From Candidatus Accumulibacter conexus (GTDB taxonomy: Bacteria > Pseudomonadota > Gammaproteobacteria > Burkholderiales > Rhodocyclaceae): a stretch of 64,000 nucleotides of DNA. The position numbers and the translations under genes are program-made. The stretch lies in assembly GCA_017592775.1 (NCBI GenBank), contig JAGFNJ010000011.1, forward strand, positions 1-64,000, written 5' to 3'. Of this stretch, positions 1 to 8,546 are shown one piece after another. Positions within the stretch are counted from its first letter, which is position 1, and the number at the start of each line of letters is the position of its first letter. The notes beneath the pieces were generated by a model, which saw only the letters and a list, made by a program, of their open reading frames with translations, made no database searches and was not told the DNA's origin.

Positions 1-44
1 ACCATTTCTTTGTGCTTCTCCAGCTTCCGTTTCGCCTCACCCAT
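1..44 (-). CDS. First codons of an unidentified protein, cut by the left window edge
   Basis: On the minus strand an ATG at 44 is preceded by AGAGG about seven bases upstream and opens a frame reading MGEAKRKLEKHKEMV before the window ends. Lys/Glu-rich starts of the form MGEAKR are common in small cytoplasmic proteins, but fifteen residues are too few for a family assignment. The gene follows the TPR protein on the same strand after a gap of about 213 bases, so it may be a third member of that operon or an independent unit. The start and ribosome binding site are seen directly; everything else is unknown. Confidence 0.5.
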   Translation of the reverse strand, partial: MGEAKRKLEKHKEM

Positions 45-257
45 TTGGTGACCTCTATCGTCCGTCAACAAGCCACACATTGCCTGAGGTTCAGCCGGTT
101 TGCACGCTGGCAACTGCGGTTTTTAGGTTCATTTGCTGGGGGAGGCCGGCAAGATGCCGGTAAATCGGCCGCGCCCCTCGCGGCCGCGCCTCACGACGAC
201 CGAGCCTGCAGAACCGATGCAAGCTCCTGCACCAGGGGTAAGCGCCGTCGATACTAC

Positions 258-1808
258 TCAACTGCCGGCTCGCCACGCAGCCAACTGGGCGCGGACATTG
301 GCTGCCTTCGGGTCCTCGATGGCCTCGTGAATCTGCAGCGCAGCTTCGGCGTGGGCGATGGCCTGCGCCCGCTCACCGGACTTGTCGAGTGCCAACGCAG
401 AGTTCCACAGCGAGTTGGCTTGCCCCCAACGGTCCTCGATGTCGCGTGCAATGACCAAGGCCTGCTCGTGGAACTCGATGGCCTTGCGCGCATCTCCCAA
501 TGAATAGTAGGCGCTGCCCAGATTGCCCAGCGCGTTGCCTTCGACACGACGGTCCCCGATCTCGCGTGCAATGACCAAGGCCTGCTCGTGGAGTTCGATG
601 GCTTTACGCGCGTCGCCCAACGAGCAGTAGGCGTTGCCCAAGTTGCCCAACGTGTTGCCCTCCCCGCGCCGGTCCCCGATCTCGCGAGCAATGGTTAAGG
701 TCTGCTCGTAGAGCTCGATGGCCCTTCCCGCATCGCCCAAGGCGCCGTAGGCGAGGCCCAGATTTGCCAGATCGGCGCCTTCTCCGCGCCGGTCGCCTAT
801 CTCGCGGTCAATGACGAGGGCCTGCTCGTGGAACTCGATGGCCTTGCGCGCGTCGCCCAAGGCGGCGTAGGCGTTGCCCAGATTGCCCAGACTAGCGCCC
901 TCCGCGAGCCGGTCCCCGATGTCGCGCCCGATCACCAAGGCCCGCCGACTACAGGAAATTGAGCGCTTCACTTCGCCCAACGAATAACTGGCCACGGCCA
1001 GAGCGTTCAGCGTTTCCAATAGATGGCGTGGTGGCGCACCCGCGCGCTCCCTTAGCGCCAGAGCTTCGGTCAGGGCTTGGGCCGATTCACGCCACTGATC
1101 GCGGGCGATGAAACCCTCACCTGCCCGCTGGAGCAACTGGGCAAGAGCCAGTTCCTTGCCCGGAATACGGCGCAGCTTCTCGGCTTCCTTGAGAGCAAAC
1201 AGCGGATCGCCCCCCTCGGTCGTGTTCCCAATGTCCGAACGCGGAACCTGCCGAACCGAACTCTCGGCGCCCTCGATCCGGCCAGCCTCGCGTTGTGGCT
1301 CGATGCGGACGACGAGGGTCCTGACGGACCAGATATCGGGCGCGACCTCGCGCAGGACTTCCTGGAGCCAAGGCGCTCCGACGAAGGTCAGAGCCGTATG
1401 GAACTGCTTGCGCAGGGTATTGCGGAAAGCGTTGAGCCGCGCGACGGCAGATCGCCACGCGTCGCGCGATTCGGCATAGGTCCTGGAGTAGTCCGGATCA
1501 ACGGCCTCGATCCACAGGCACGCGGTCTCTGGCAGAGGCTTTGCAGCGAGGAGCAGACCGGGAAGTTCGAGCAAGGCCGCTGTGGTGGGCAGGTCGAGGG
1601 CCAGCAGTTGTTTACTCTCACGCCCGAAAACCCGCTCCAGCTCTCGCTTGCAAAGCGCCGCGCCATCAGCATCCGCCACGAGGACAATGACAAGGGAAAA
1701 ACCTTCGGTCAGATCGAAATGATTGAGGAGCTTCTGCCACTCCGCCTGGCGGGGTAGGTCGTAGCGCCGGGCCACCTCTTCCCAGCGGCGCTGGGCTTCT
1801 GGAATCAT
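258..1808 (-). CDS. TPR protein (kinesin-light-chain-like repeats) with distinctive N-terminal domain
   Basis: 516 residues. Residues 1-180 form an alpha/beta domain with a hydrophobic strand at about 36-46, an acidic WIEAVDPD segment at about 99-106 and an APDIWSVRTLVVRI segment at about 156-169. Similar domains sit next to TPRs in bacterial STAND/AAA-associated sensor proteins; that parallel is recalled, not searched. Residues 257-496 are 40-residue TPR units. The four from 297 to 456 are nearly identical, with the pattern GDR..EG..L.NLG.AY..LGDARKAIE..EQALVI, flanked by degenerate units. Its ATG overlaps the stop of the upstream ATPase gene (ATGA), so the two are translationally coupled and probably act together, the TPR arm as partner- or ligand-binding module. 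No enzymatic motif is seen. Substrate and trigger are unknown. Confidence 0.8.
   Translation of the reverse strand: MIPEAQRRWEEVARRYDLPRQAEWQKLLNHFDLTEGFSLVIVLVADADGAALCKRELERVFGRESKQLLALDLPTTAALLELPGLLLAAKPLPETACLWIEAVDPDYSRTYAESRDAWRSAVARLNAFRNTLRKQFHTALTFVGAPWLQEVLREVAPDIWSVRTLVVRIEPQREAGRIEGAESSVRQVPRSDIGNTTEGGDPLFALKEAEKLRRIPGKELALAQLLQRAGEGFIARDQWRESAQALTEALALRERAGAPPRHLLETLNALAVASYSLGEVKRSISCSRRALVIGRDIGDRLAEGASLGNLGNAYAALGDARKAIEFHEQALVIDREIGDRRGEGADLANLGLAYGALGDAGRAIELYEQTLTIAREIGDRRGEGNTLGNLGNAYCSLGDARKAIELHEQALVIAREIGDRRVEGNALGNLGSAYYSLGDARKAIEFHEQALVIARDIEDRWGQANSLWNSALALDKSGERAQAIAHAEAALQIHEAIEDPKAANVRAQLAAWRAGS
441..920 (-). repeat. Four tandem 120-bp repeats encoding near-identical TPR units
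   Basis: Four consecutive 120-base units inside the TPR gene encode residues 297-336, 337-376, 377-416 and 417-456. They differ at only a few positions each, showing recent duplication or gene conversion. Because 120 is a multiple of three, unit gain or loss would lengthen or shorten the protein without a frameshift. Confidence 0.85.
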
Positions 1809-3142
1809 GCGCCGGCGGGCGGAGGCTTCGCCGCTTGGCGTGTCGCGATGGCGGCTACCTCATCCCGGATCAGCGGGTGGATGTCATACCACTCCGTGCC
1901 GTTGGCGAAGTAGAGCACAAAGTGGGTATCAAGGAAGCGGGTGAGGCGGTTCACATCTTTCTCACCGGTCGAAGGGAGGACAGGCCCGCGCACGTGTTCA
2001 ATCTGGGTTAGCCATTTGGCGTCATCAATGGCGATCGGGAGAAAATTGCTCGTGGCGGCGGTAATCGCGGATTGAATCACGTCTTCTGAAATGGGGAGGG
2101 ATTGAACCCGCAGCACGGCTTCACGCAGCAGCAGCAAGAGGTCGCGGAAGTGCCCGCCGCAAACGGCGATCAGTCGGTCCGCAAGCGGATGCTGTGAGCC
2201 GGACGCGCCGAAGAACTGGCCGAAGTCCTGGCTGCCAAACCGCCGGAAGACAAGTGAACGCAGAGCCTTCCAGCCGTCTGGGTACTGGCTGCGACTCGGG
2301 TCGTTGTTCCATTGTCGTATGCTCGGGAGCATTTCGATGCGGACCATGTTCGGCAGCATGAACTTGAGCCAGGGCGGCACCGTGTAAACCATGTGCAGGT
2401 AGGGAATCTCCATCAGTTTCAGGTGCTGGGAGAACAGGCGCTCAACACTGTGAATGACGGACTGCTCGTTCGCCAGTGAGCCACGAATTTGCTCCATCTG
2501 GTCAAAGATGAACACCACTCCGGGGATGTCGTCCCCCCGCTTCGCACGGATGGCCTTGATGCCGTCCTCAAAAAAGCGGTCCACCGTCTTCTTGAGTTCA
2601 CCGATGCGACTGGCCATCTTCTCCTGAAGCCGCTGGCGGAATGTGGGAACCGTTTCCAGGCTGAGCTTGAACTCGGCGCCGCTCTTCAAACCGATTTCGT
2701 CGAGTTCGACATTGGTCGTTGTGAGGTAATTGACGATTCGATCCCAGTACGAATCCCTCCCGATATCCGCCAGATTCTCCGCGTCCAGGGCGTCGCTGAA
2801 GGTTCCGGCCAGAACGATGAGAAGGTCCGAAATGTCGATTTCCTGGGCCGGATTCAGGTACTTCAGGGCGTCGCCGTAGAGGACCACGTAGCCCTGCTCT
2901 TGAAGAGATTCCTTGAGGCGGAACAACTCGGTTGTCTTTCCCGAACCACGGAAACCGGAGAACATCTGCACGCTCTCCGTGTCGCTGAACTCGATGTTCT
3001 TCTGCATCAGGGCCACCGGGTCGTCACATCCGGCATGCCCGTAGATCGGTTCGTAGTAGGGGCTGCCAGGTTCCAGAGGCTTGTCTGCAATCCGCTGGTA
3101 GAGGTTCTTCAGCTGCTTGCGTTGCTCAGGACTTGCTGGCAT
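1805..3142 (-). CDS. P-loop ATPase coupled to TPR partner (candidate STAND/AAA-type module)
   Basis: 445 residues from the ATG at 3142, which has AGGA seven bases upstream; a TTG at 3178 in the same frame lacks this support. Walker A is GFRGSGKT at residues 63-70, and Walker B is VVFIFDQMEQ at 209-218, ending in acidic residues expected for hydrolysis. The region between them contains a long charged helical segment (about 150-200). The C-terminal part (about 300-445) resembles a helical and winged-helix-like output region with a conserved-looking DIHPLIRDEV near the end. There is no membrane segment. The gene ends in an ATGA overlap with the TPR gene. Such ATPase/TPR pairs recall regulatory or anti-phage modules, but no named system is recognised; the defence role is inference only. 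Confidence 0.75.
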   Translation of the reverse strand: MPASPEQRKQLKNLYQRIADKPLEPGSPYYEPIYGHAGCDDPVALMQKNIEFSDTESVQMFSGFRGSGKTTELFRLKESLQEQGYVVLYGDALKYLNPAQEIDISDLLIVLAGTFSDALDAENLADIGRDSYWDRIVNYLTTTNVELDEIGLKSGAEFKLSLETVPTFRQRLQEKMASRIGELKKTVDRFFEDGIKAIRAKRGDDIPGVVFIFDQMEQIRGSLANEQSVIHSVERLFSQHLKLMEIPYLHMVYTVPPWLKFMLPNMVRIEMLPSIRQWNNDPSRSQYPDGWKALRSLVFRRFGSQDFGQFFGASGSQHPLADRLIAVCGGHFRDLLLLLREAVLRVQSLPISEDVIQSAITAATSNFLPIAIDDAKWLTQIEHVRGPVLPSTGEKDVNRLTRFLDTHFVLYFANGTEWYDIHPLIRDEVAAIATRQAAKPPPAGA

Positions 3143-3598
3143 GGGACGATCCTGGTAATCGAAGGGATGAAGCCGCAAGACGCTGGCGCGATTCGAGCAG
3201 CAGCCAACCTGCGTCGCCTGTTGCTCTGATTCAAAAGAAAATTGGCCCTGCGGCCACCGTGCCGCTGCGGCTGAGCCCTGCGCACAACGATATCGTCTCC
3301 GTTCTCATGCGCACCCAGAACCTTGCCAGCAGGCGAGGAATTGTGGGTACGAAGGCCCAGCACGGCACCTGGTGATCGCAACGGCCGCCCGGTTCCCAGC
3401 AAGGACAGGAAATGCAACGGAGCCGCGCACAGTATCCCCCGCCCAGGCAAGCAAGGTCAACCGGGCAAGCAGGGGAGCAGGGGCCGCCCAGCTTCCCCGC
3501 GGCAACTCGCCGTTCCAAGCCGGCAGTGCTCGGGATCACTGGCGGCCCCTTCCGCAGCCACTCCGGCTCAAGCCGCCGGGTATTGACCGAACGGACTG
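3143..3598. other. Non-coding stretch between ATPase and chemoreceptor genes
   Basis: About 456 bases with no supported gene on either strand; the open frames here are short, lack ribosome binding sites and have biased composition. A weak 5-bp stem (3563-3567 with 3575-3579) lies just past the chemoreceptor stop on the minus strand, without a T-run. The promoter for the ATPase/TPR pair should lie here, but no convincing -35/-10 pair was found. Confidence 0.5.
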
Positions 3599-5392
3599 CT
3601 AGACGTGAAAGCGATCGAGCAGTTCCTGCGTCTTGCGTGCATTGCCGGCAAGCCCGCGCAGGGCCTGCCTGGCCTCCTGCACTGCTCCGTCCTCGGCGCG
3701 GACGAGGTTGTCGATCTGCAGGGTCGTCTCGGCCATCGCCGTCGTCGCGGCGCGCTGCTCGCGCGTCGACGAGGCGATACTGCCGACACGGGCAATGGCG
3801 TCGTTCATGTGCTGCCGTATTTCGTCGATGCGCCTCGCCGCCAGCTGTGAAAGCTCGACGTTGCGCCGTACGGCTTCGACCGACGAGGAGACCGTTGCCC
3901 CGGCGTCGCCGGTTTCGCGACGCACGGCTTCGATCATCGCGGCAATCTCGATGGTCGCCTTGCCGGTGCTCTCGGCGAGCTTGCGCACCTCGTCGGCGAC
4001 AACGGCGAAGCCGCGCCCCTGTTCTCCCGCCCGCGCCGCCTCGATCGCGGCGTTCAGCGCCAGCAGGTTGGTCTGATTGGCGATCCCCTTGATCACGTTG
4101 ACGATGCCGCTGATCTCCTGCGAACGGCCGTCGAGGCTGGTCATCACCTGTGCCAGCAGCTCCACTTCGCCGACCGATCTGGCGGATTCCGCGGCAATTG
4201 CACTGACGTCACTCGCACCAGCCTGCGACAGGTCGCCGGTTTCGCGCATCAGCTTGTCGGCCTCGCCCGCGTAGTCGGCGATCTGCGATGCCGCCGCGCT
4301 GATCTCCTTGTTCGACGCGGCACTCGCCGTCGAACTGTCGGAGACTCGTGCCGCCTGCCGCGTCAGCTCGTCCATCGCCGCGTCGACCTGCCGCACGCCA
4401 TCGGCGAGGCCCGCGGCTTCCTGCTTCAGCGAAAGGAACATGCTCTGCAACTGTTCCAGGAACCTGTTGAAGGCGTTGGCGGTATCGGCAATCTCGTCGC
4501 TCCCGGCAACCTGCGGACGTGCCGACAGGTCGCCACCGCCGCGCGCAATCTCGATCATCTTGTCGCGCACCTGATGCAGCCCGCGCAAGAGTTGCCTGAG
4601 CACCCCACTGGCAACCAGGGCGGCAATGCCACCGACAGCGAGCAGGACCACCAGCAGGGTGAGCAGCAGCGGCTGCAGTGGCGCCAGCACGACGGATTTA
4701 GCGAGCGAGATGCCCAGTACCCAGTCGCTGCCCTTGATCGGCGACAGGTAAAGGTAGCGATCACCATCCGGCTGCCGTGCTTCGAACATCCTGCCCTCGC
4801 TCGCCGCCTTGCCGATCTGCTCGCGCGTCAGGTCGGGAAACCGATCGCTGATCGGCTTCAGGACCGCTTCCGCCAGCGGATGGACAAGGACCGTGCCGTC
4901 CTGATGCAGCAGGAACGCGAAGCCATCGCCGTCGAGCCGGATGGCCAGGATTTCCTTGACGATGCGGTCGAGCTTGATGTCGGCAGCGACGACGCCGACC
5001 GGTCGTCCGCCGCCGACCACCAGCGAAGCGAAGGAGATCACGAGCTGTTTCGACGCCGCGTCCTGGTAAGGCTTGGTGACGATGACGCTCGCCTCACCGG
5101 CGCTGGTCGCATCCTTGTACCATGGCCGCGCCGTCGGATCGTATCCCGGCGGCAGCTGCTGCGGTTCGGAAAACGCCGTCCGCTGGTCCGGGTAGCCGGC
5201 ATAGACGAGATCGAAGCCGCCAGCGCCCGCCAGCAGCCGGAACTGCTTCTCGGCGTCGGCAGCAGCGATCGCCGGCTTGGCGGCGCGCACGAGCTGCGCC
5301 TTGGCGTTGACCCACTCGGCGATGGCAAACGCGTAGCCGGTGGCAGCGCTGCGCGTCTCGGCGCTGACCGCTTCGAGCAACTGGGCACGCAA
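3599..5392 (-). CDS. Methyl-accepting chemotaxis protein with Cache sensor, N-terminally truncated
   Basis: 597 residues from a TTG. A dCache-like sensor domain spans about 1-215 (the RPWYKDA motif near 88 is typical), a membrane segment about 235-262, HAMP about 263-315, and the rest is the coiled-coil signalling domain with the conserved hairpin tip around [21 protein letters not shown]. It would relay ligand binding to CheA/CheW. The odd point is the start: family members begin with a transmembrane helix before the Cache domain, but the frame upstream to the stop at 5498-5500 encodes a polar Arg/Ala-rich stretch and no helix, and neither other frame supplies one. The sensor domain would therefore not be exported. 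It may be an N-terminally broken gene, or the true start is disturbed by a sequence change near 5400-5500. No ribosome binding site clearly marks the TTG. Confidence 0.8.
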   Translation of the reverse strand: MRAQLLEAVSAETRSAATGYAFAIAEWVNAKAQLVRAAKPAIAAADAEKQFRLLAGAGGFDLVYAGYPDQRTAFSEPQQLPPGYDPTARPWYKDATSAGEASVIVTKPYQDAASKQLVISFASLVVGGGRPVGVVAADIKLDRIVKEILAIRLDGDGFAFLLHQDGTVLVHPLAEAVLKPISDRFPDLTREQIGKAASEGRMFEARQPDGDRYLYLSPIKGSDWVLGISLAKSVVLAPLQPLLLTLLVVLLAVGGIAALVASGVLRQLLRGLHQVRDKMIEIARGGGDLSARPQVAGSDEIADTANAFNRFLEQLQSMFLSLKQEAAGLADGVRQVDAAMDELTRQAARVSDSSTASAASNKEISAAASQIADYAGEADKLMRETGDLSQAGASDVSAIAAESARSVGEVELLAQVMTSLDGRSQEISGIVNVIKGIANQTNLLALNAAIEAARAGEQGRGFAVVADEVRKLAESTGKATIEIAAMIEAVRRETGDAGATVSSSVEAVRRNVELSQLAARRIDEIRQHMNDAIARVGSIASSTREQRAATTAMAETTLQIDNLVRAEDGAVQEARQALRGLAGNARKTQELLDRFHV

Positions 5393-5497
5393 CTGCTGAA
5401 TCTGGCCATCCCTGGACTGGCAACCGGCAGCGCGGGTGCCACCGCTCGGCCGGTGGGCCCTGTCGGCTGCTGCGGACCGGCGGTAGCGTCCTCTGCG

Positions 5498-6691
5498 TCA
5501 ACCCCTGGCGATGTTCTCCCGCAGCCGCGTGGGTTGACGGGCGAGCGTGCGCACCGTCGCCAGCAGCTCTCGTCCCACCTCGCTCAGCTGCTCAGTGTTG
5601 CTGGCCTGGGGCGCGTTGAGCCGGCACAGGTAGCGCTTGCTGCAGCGGTAGGTCGGGGTGTACGCCTCATGCGGCTCCAGCGGCCGCCAGACGGCGTTTG
5701 GTTGGCTACTGCACGGCGGCCTGGCAGCTTCGACCGGATCGCTCCACGCCACCAGCGCTGGCGCGTAGACCGGCAGTTGCATCCGGTGGCCCGGCAGCCA
5801 GCCCCAGGCACCGCGGAAGCAGGCCCAGCGTCCGTAATGGAAAGGCGCGAAGGCCCAGGGCTCATCGCCGATCCAGGTCCAGCCCCACGGCTCCAGCCAT
5901 GTCCAGCTGGCAGAGCGGTACGGTGCCCAGTCGGCGGGCAGGTTGCGTGGGAACCAGACTGCGCCGTAGGCCGGCGTCTCGTACCAGTCGCCATGGATGG
6001 CGAGGTCGCCTGCCCCGGTCAGCTCCGGCGACACATGCCGGAAGCCATCGCTTGCCCCAAACGAGCCCTCGCGATCGAGACTCCAGAGCGCCAACGCGTC
6101 ATTGCTCGCCGCCAGGCTCTCGTGCTCGGCGTCGCCATCGTCGCTCAGGCAGAGCGACTTCCCGGCGCCGATGACTCGCGAGCGGTCGCCGGTGAAGCAG
6201 CGCAGAGCCCCTTCGCAGGCCGTTGCCGTGGCGCTGTCGCAGCCGACAGCAAAACGGTAGCGGCCCGCGTCGCACAGCTCGAGCCGCAGCCCGCCGCATT
6301 CGATGGCAAACTGTCTCGCCATCTCCGGCGACCGGCAGCGGGCGATCAGGTTGCCCGCCCGCAGGCGCAGGGCAAGCTGCTGATCGTCGACCCGGACAAG
6401 CGCGAGAACGCTGTCGGCATCCAGTTGCAGGAGAGTGGAGCCGACCTCGACCTCGGCGCGGCCGCCGGCGCCGGTGGACAGGAGATCGCCACTCTGCAGC
6501 GGCCAGTTGCCAATCGCCGCCTCGGTCCCGCGACCGGCAGCCCGCGTCAGGAAAACCGGGCCGTTGATCCTGGCAAGGCGGCCGACCCGTGCTACCGGGT
6601 CGGCGGCAGCCGGCAGCGTGACCCGCAGCGACTGAAGGATGTAGCGCAGCGAACGACCGCAGCGCTGCTGGATGTGCGGCTGATGAGGCAT
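5498..6691 (-). CDS. FecR-like / DUF6600-type Trp-rich protein
   Basis: 397 residues. The start is the ATG at 6691, preceded by GAAGGGAAAG; an in-frame GTG at 6712 is less likely. Residues about 40-150 resemble the FecR-type beta domain (GDLLSTGAGGRAEVEVG). Residues about 235-330 are strikingly Trp/Pro/Tyr-rich (GDWYETPAYGAVWFPR, WGWTWIGDEPWAFAPFHYGRW), the signature of DUF6600-type proteins that are usually envelope-associated. No clear signal peptide is visible. The molecular function of this family is unknown. Its stop shares bases with the in-frame stop preceding the truncated chemoreceptor. Confidence 0.7.
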   Translation of the reverse strand: MPHQPHIQQRCGRSLRYILQSLRVTLPAAADPVARVGRLARINGPVFLTRAAGRGTEAAIGNWPLQSGDLLSTGAGGRAEVEVGSTLLQLDADSVLALVRVDDQQLALRLRAGNLIARCRSPEMARQFAIECGGLRLELCDAGRYRFAVGCDSATATACEGALRCFTGDRSRVIGAGKSLCLSDDGDAEHESLAASNDALALWSLDREGSFGASDGFRHVSPELTGAGDLAIHGDWYETPAYGAVWFPRNLPADWAPYRSASWTWLEPWGWTWIGDEPWAFAPFHYGRWACFRGAWGWLPGHRMQLPVYAPALVAWSDPVEAARPPCSSQPNAVWRPLEPHEAYTPTYRCSKRYLCRLNAPQASNTEQLSEVGRELLATVRTLARQPTRLRENIARG

Positions 6692-6939
6692 GGCTTTCCC
6701 TTCCGTGTACACCGGCTCGACATCCGCCAGTCAGGCAAACAACGCTCAGGATGCCATTCTGGGCGACTGCCACTGACAGTCCGTTACAAAAGTCGCACAA
6801 TGCCTGCAGAAAACTGCCGTCGTCAGCGCCAGTGGCAGGACAAGGACAGCCGGACGACCGGCTCGCGCCGGGCGCTGCCGTCGGCCAGAGGATCGCTCTT
6901 CGCTGCCAGTGGTGGCGCGCACCTTGCAGGAGCATGATC

Positions 6940-8037
6940 ATGAACAGTCCGGACGCTGCCGCCACCGACGATCTGGGTTCGGCCGTGCAGCCGAGGGTCG
7001 GTACCGATCGGGCATCCCTTCCGGTCAGCACCCTGCCTGGCCGAGCGGCTGCCGATGTCGGGCCGGGCGCCGACCTGCGCGTCGGTCCCGGTCGGCTGCT
7101 CCGCGCCGCGACAACCCAGACGCCGGCGAGCGGCGCCACGCATGGCTGCGCCGACAGCGGCGTCGAACCCGGCGAGCAGGCCATCGACCGGCTCGCGGCC
7201 GGGCTGCGACGCCTGCCGGTCGTCGTGATTTCCGGCGCCGGCCTGAGCACGGAGAGTGGCATCCCGGCGTATCGCGACCGCCATGGGCGGTGGCAGCAGC
7301 CAGCGCCGATCCAGCATCGCGACTTCCTGACGGCAGCGTCGGTGCGCCAGCGTTACTGGGCGCGCAGCTTCGTCGGCTGGCCACGCATCGGGCTGGCCAG
7401 TCCGGCGGCCGGGCATCGCGTCCTGCGCGGGATGGAGCAGCTGGGAATCGTCTCGACGGTCATCACGCAGAACGTCGATGGCCTGCATCAGAAGGCCGGC
7501 AGCCGGCGGGTGATCGAGTTGCACGGCGGCATCGGCAGGGTGCTGTGCCTCGCCTGCGGCCAGCATTTTGCGCGCGCCGCGGTGCAGCAGTGGCTGCTGG
7601 CGGCGAACCCCGGCGTGGCATCCGCCGCAACGCGCGCCGCTGCGGACGGAGACGCCGAGGTGACCGATCCCTTCGTCAGCGCCTTCCGGGTCCCCGGCTG
7701 CCCGGACTGCGGTGGCGCGCTGAAGCCGGACGTCGTCTTCTTCGGCGACAGTGTTCCTCGCGATCGGCTCGCCGCGGCGACGCAAGCGATCGATGCGGCG
7801 CAGGCGTTGCTGGTCGTTGGTTCATCGCTGATGGTCTACTCGGGATTCCGCCTCGCCGACTACGCCCATCGCCAGGGCAAGCCGGTCCTGGCGATCAATC
7901 GCGGCGTGACGCGGGCCGACCATTTCCTCGAACTCAAGATCGACGGTGAGTGTGGGGCCGTCCTCGAACTGCTGGCACTGGCCATGCAGCGACCCGCTCA
8001 GGGGGCGCCGCCAGCGCCTGCCGGCGGCCGCTGGTGA
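6940..8037 (+). CDS. Sirtuin-family NAD-dependent protein deacylase (SIRT4-like, class II)
   Basis: 365 residues. Start ATG at 6940 with GCAGGAG ending seven bases upstream; earlier in-frame starts have no ribosome binding site. Motifs: GAGLSTESGIPAYRD (about 99-113) for NAD binding, TQNVDGLH (about 176-183), catalytic His in ELHGG (about 195), and two Cys pairs (CLAC, CPDC) for structural zinc. The PAYRD...W spacing matches the SIRT4/class II branch, whose members remove acyl groups from lysines and release nicotinamide. An approximately 85-residue low-complexity N-terminus precedes the catalytic core and is unusual. The 3' end overlaps the convergent hydrogenase protease gene by 40 bases. 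A link to NAD(H) status is suggested by the neighbouring NAD-linked hydrogenase, but this is inference. Confidence 0.88.
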   Translation: MNSPDAAATDDLGSAVQPRVGTDRASLPVSTLPGRAAADVGPGADLRVGPGRLLRAATTQTPASGATHGCADSGVEPGEQAIDRLAAGLRRLPVVVISGAGLSTESGIPAYRDRHGRWQQPAPIQHRDFLTAASVRQRYWARSFVGWPRIGLASPAAGHRVLRGMEQLGIVSTVITQNVDGLHQKAGSRRVIELHGGIGRVLCLACGQHFARAAVQQWLLAANPGVASAATRAAADGDAEVTDPFVSAFRVPGCPDCGGALKPDVVFFGDSVPRDRLAAATQAIDAAQALLVVGSSLMVYSGFRLADYAHRQGKPVLAINRGVTRADHFLELKIDGECGAVLELLALAMQRPAQGAPPAPAGGRW

Positions 8038-8531
8038 CGATCGGCGAGAACCTGCCAGTGCGCGGTGCTGGCGGCGCCACACAGTTCTTGCAGCAACGCG
8101 AAGGCCGCCTCGGCGTGAGCGAGCGCGCGGCAGCCCGGAGCCGCGCCCAGCTCGAAACGCTCACCGCGGACGGCGAGAACGAAGGCGGCGGGTGGCGGAT
8201 CGCTGCTGATCCGGGCGAGGACCGAAAGCAGCGCCGCTGGCGACAGCGCATGCGAGCCCGGCGCGACATGGCCGCTCGCCTGCACCGGTTCGAAGACGAA
8301 CGGTGCCGGCGTCATGGCGCCCGCGTCGATGAAGAGGACCAGTTCGCGGCCGGCAAGATCGAGCGCGTGTTCGATCTGCCACTGGCAATCGCCGATCAGT
8401 TCATGGCGCCCGGCGAGACCCGTCGTCAGCAGCCAGTCGTGCAGTCGTTCGAGCAGCAGCGGCCCGAGCGCGTCATCGCCGCGGCTCGGATTGCCGCAGG
8501 CGAGGACGACGACCGGGGCGCGCGCGACCAT
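7998..8531 (-). CDS. hoxW: [NiFe]-hydrogenase maturation protease
   Basis: 177 residues. The N-terminal LACGNPSRGDDALGPLLLERL is the nickel-sensing/active-site signature of the HyaD/HybD/HoxW peptidase family (Gly-Asn-x-x-x-x-Asp-Asp), and FIDA near residue 79 carries the second metal-binding acidic residue. Such proteases clip the C-terminal tail of the large subunit after Ni insertion. The gene lies 15 bases downstream of hoxH, whose product has the matching 36-residue tail. The C-terminal 40 bases overlap the convergent sirtuin gene. Confidence 0.88.
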   Translation of the reverse strand: MVARAPVVVLACGNPSRGDDALGPLLLERLHDWLLTTGLAGRHELIGDCQWQIEHALDLAGRELVLFIDAGAMTPAPFVFEPVQASGHVAPGSHALSPAALLSVLARISSDPPPAAFVLAVRGERFELGAAPGCRALAHAEAAFALLQELCGAASTAHWQVLADRHQRPPAGAGGAP

Positions 8532-8546
8532 CGCTGCCGTTGTGCT

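Noticed and set aside
441..920. Regular repeats as a possible CRISPR array
   Set aside because: The 120-bp units are contiguous and coding (TPRs), with no spacers.
4574..6937. Very long plus-strand open frame (787 codons)
   Set aside because: It lies antisense to the chemoreceptor and the Trp-rich protein, has no family motifs, and is a product of high GC content.
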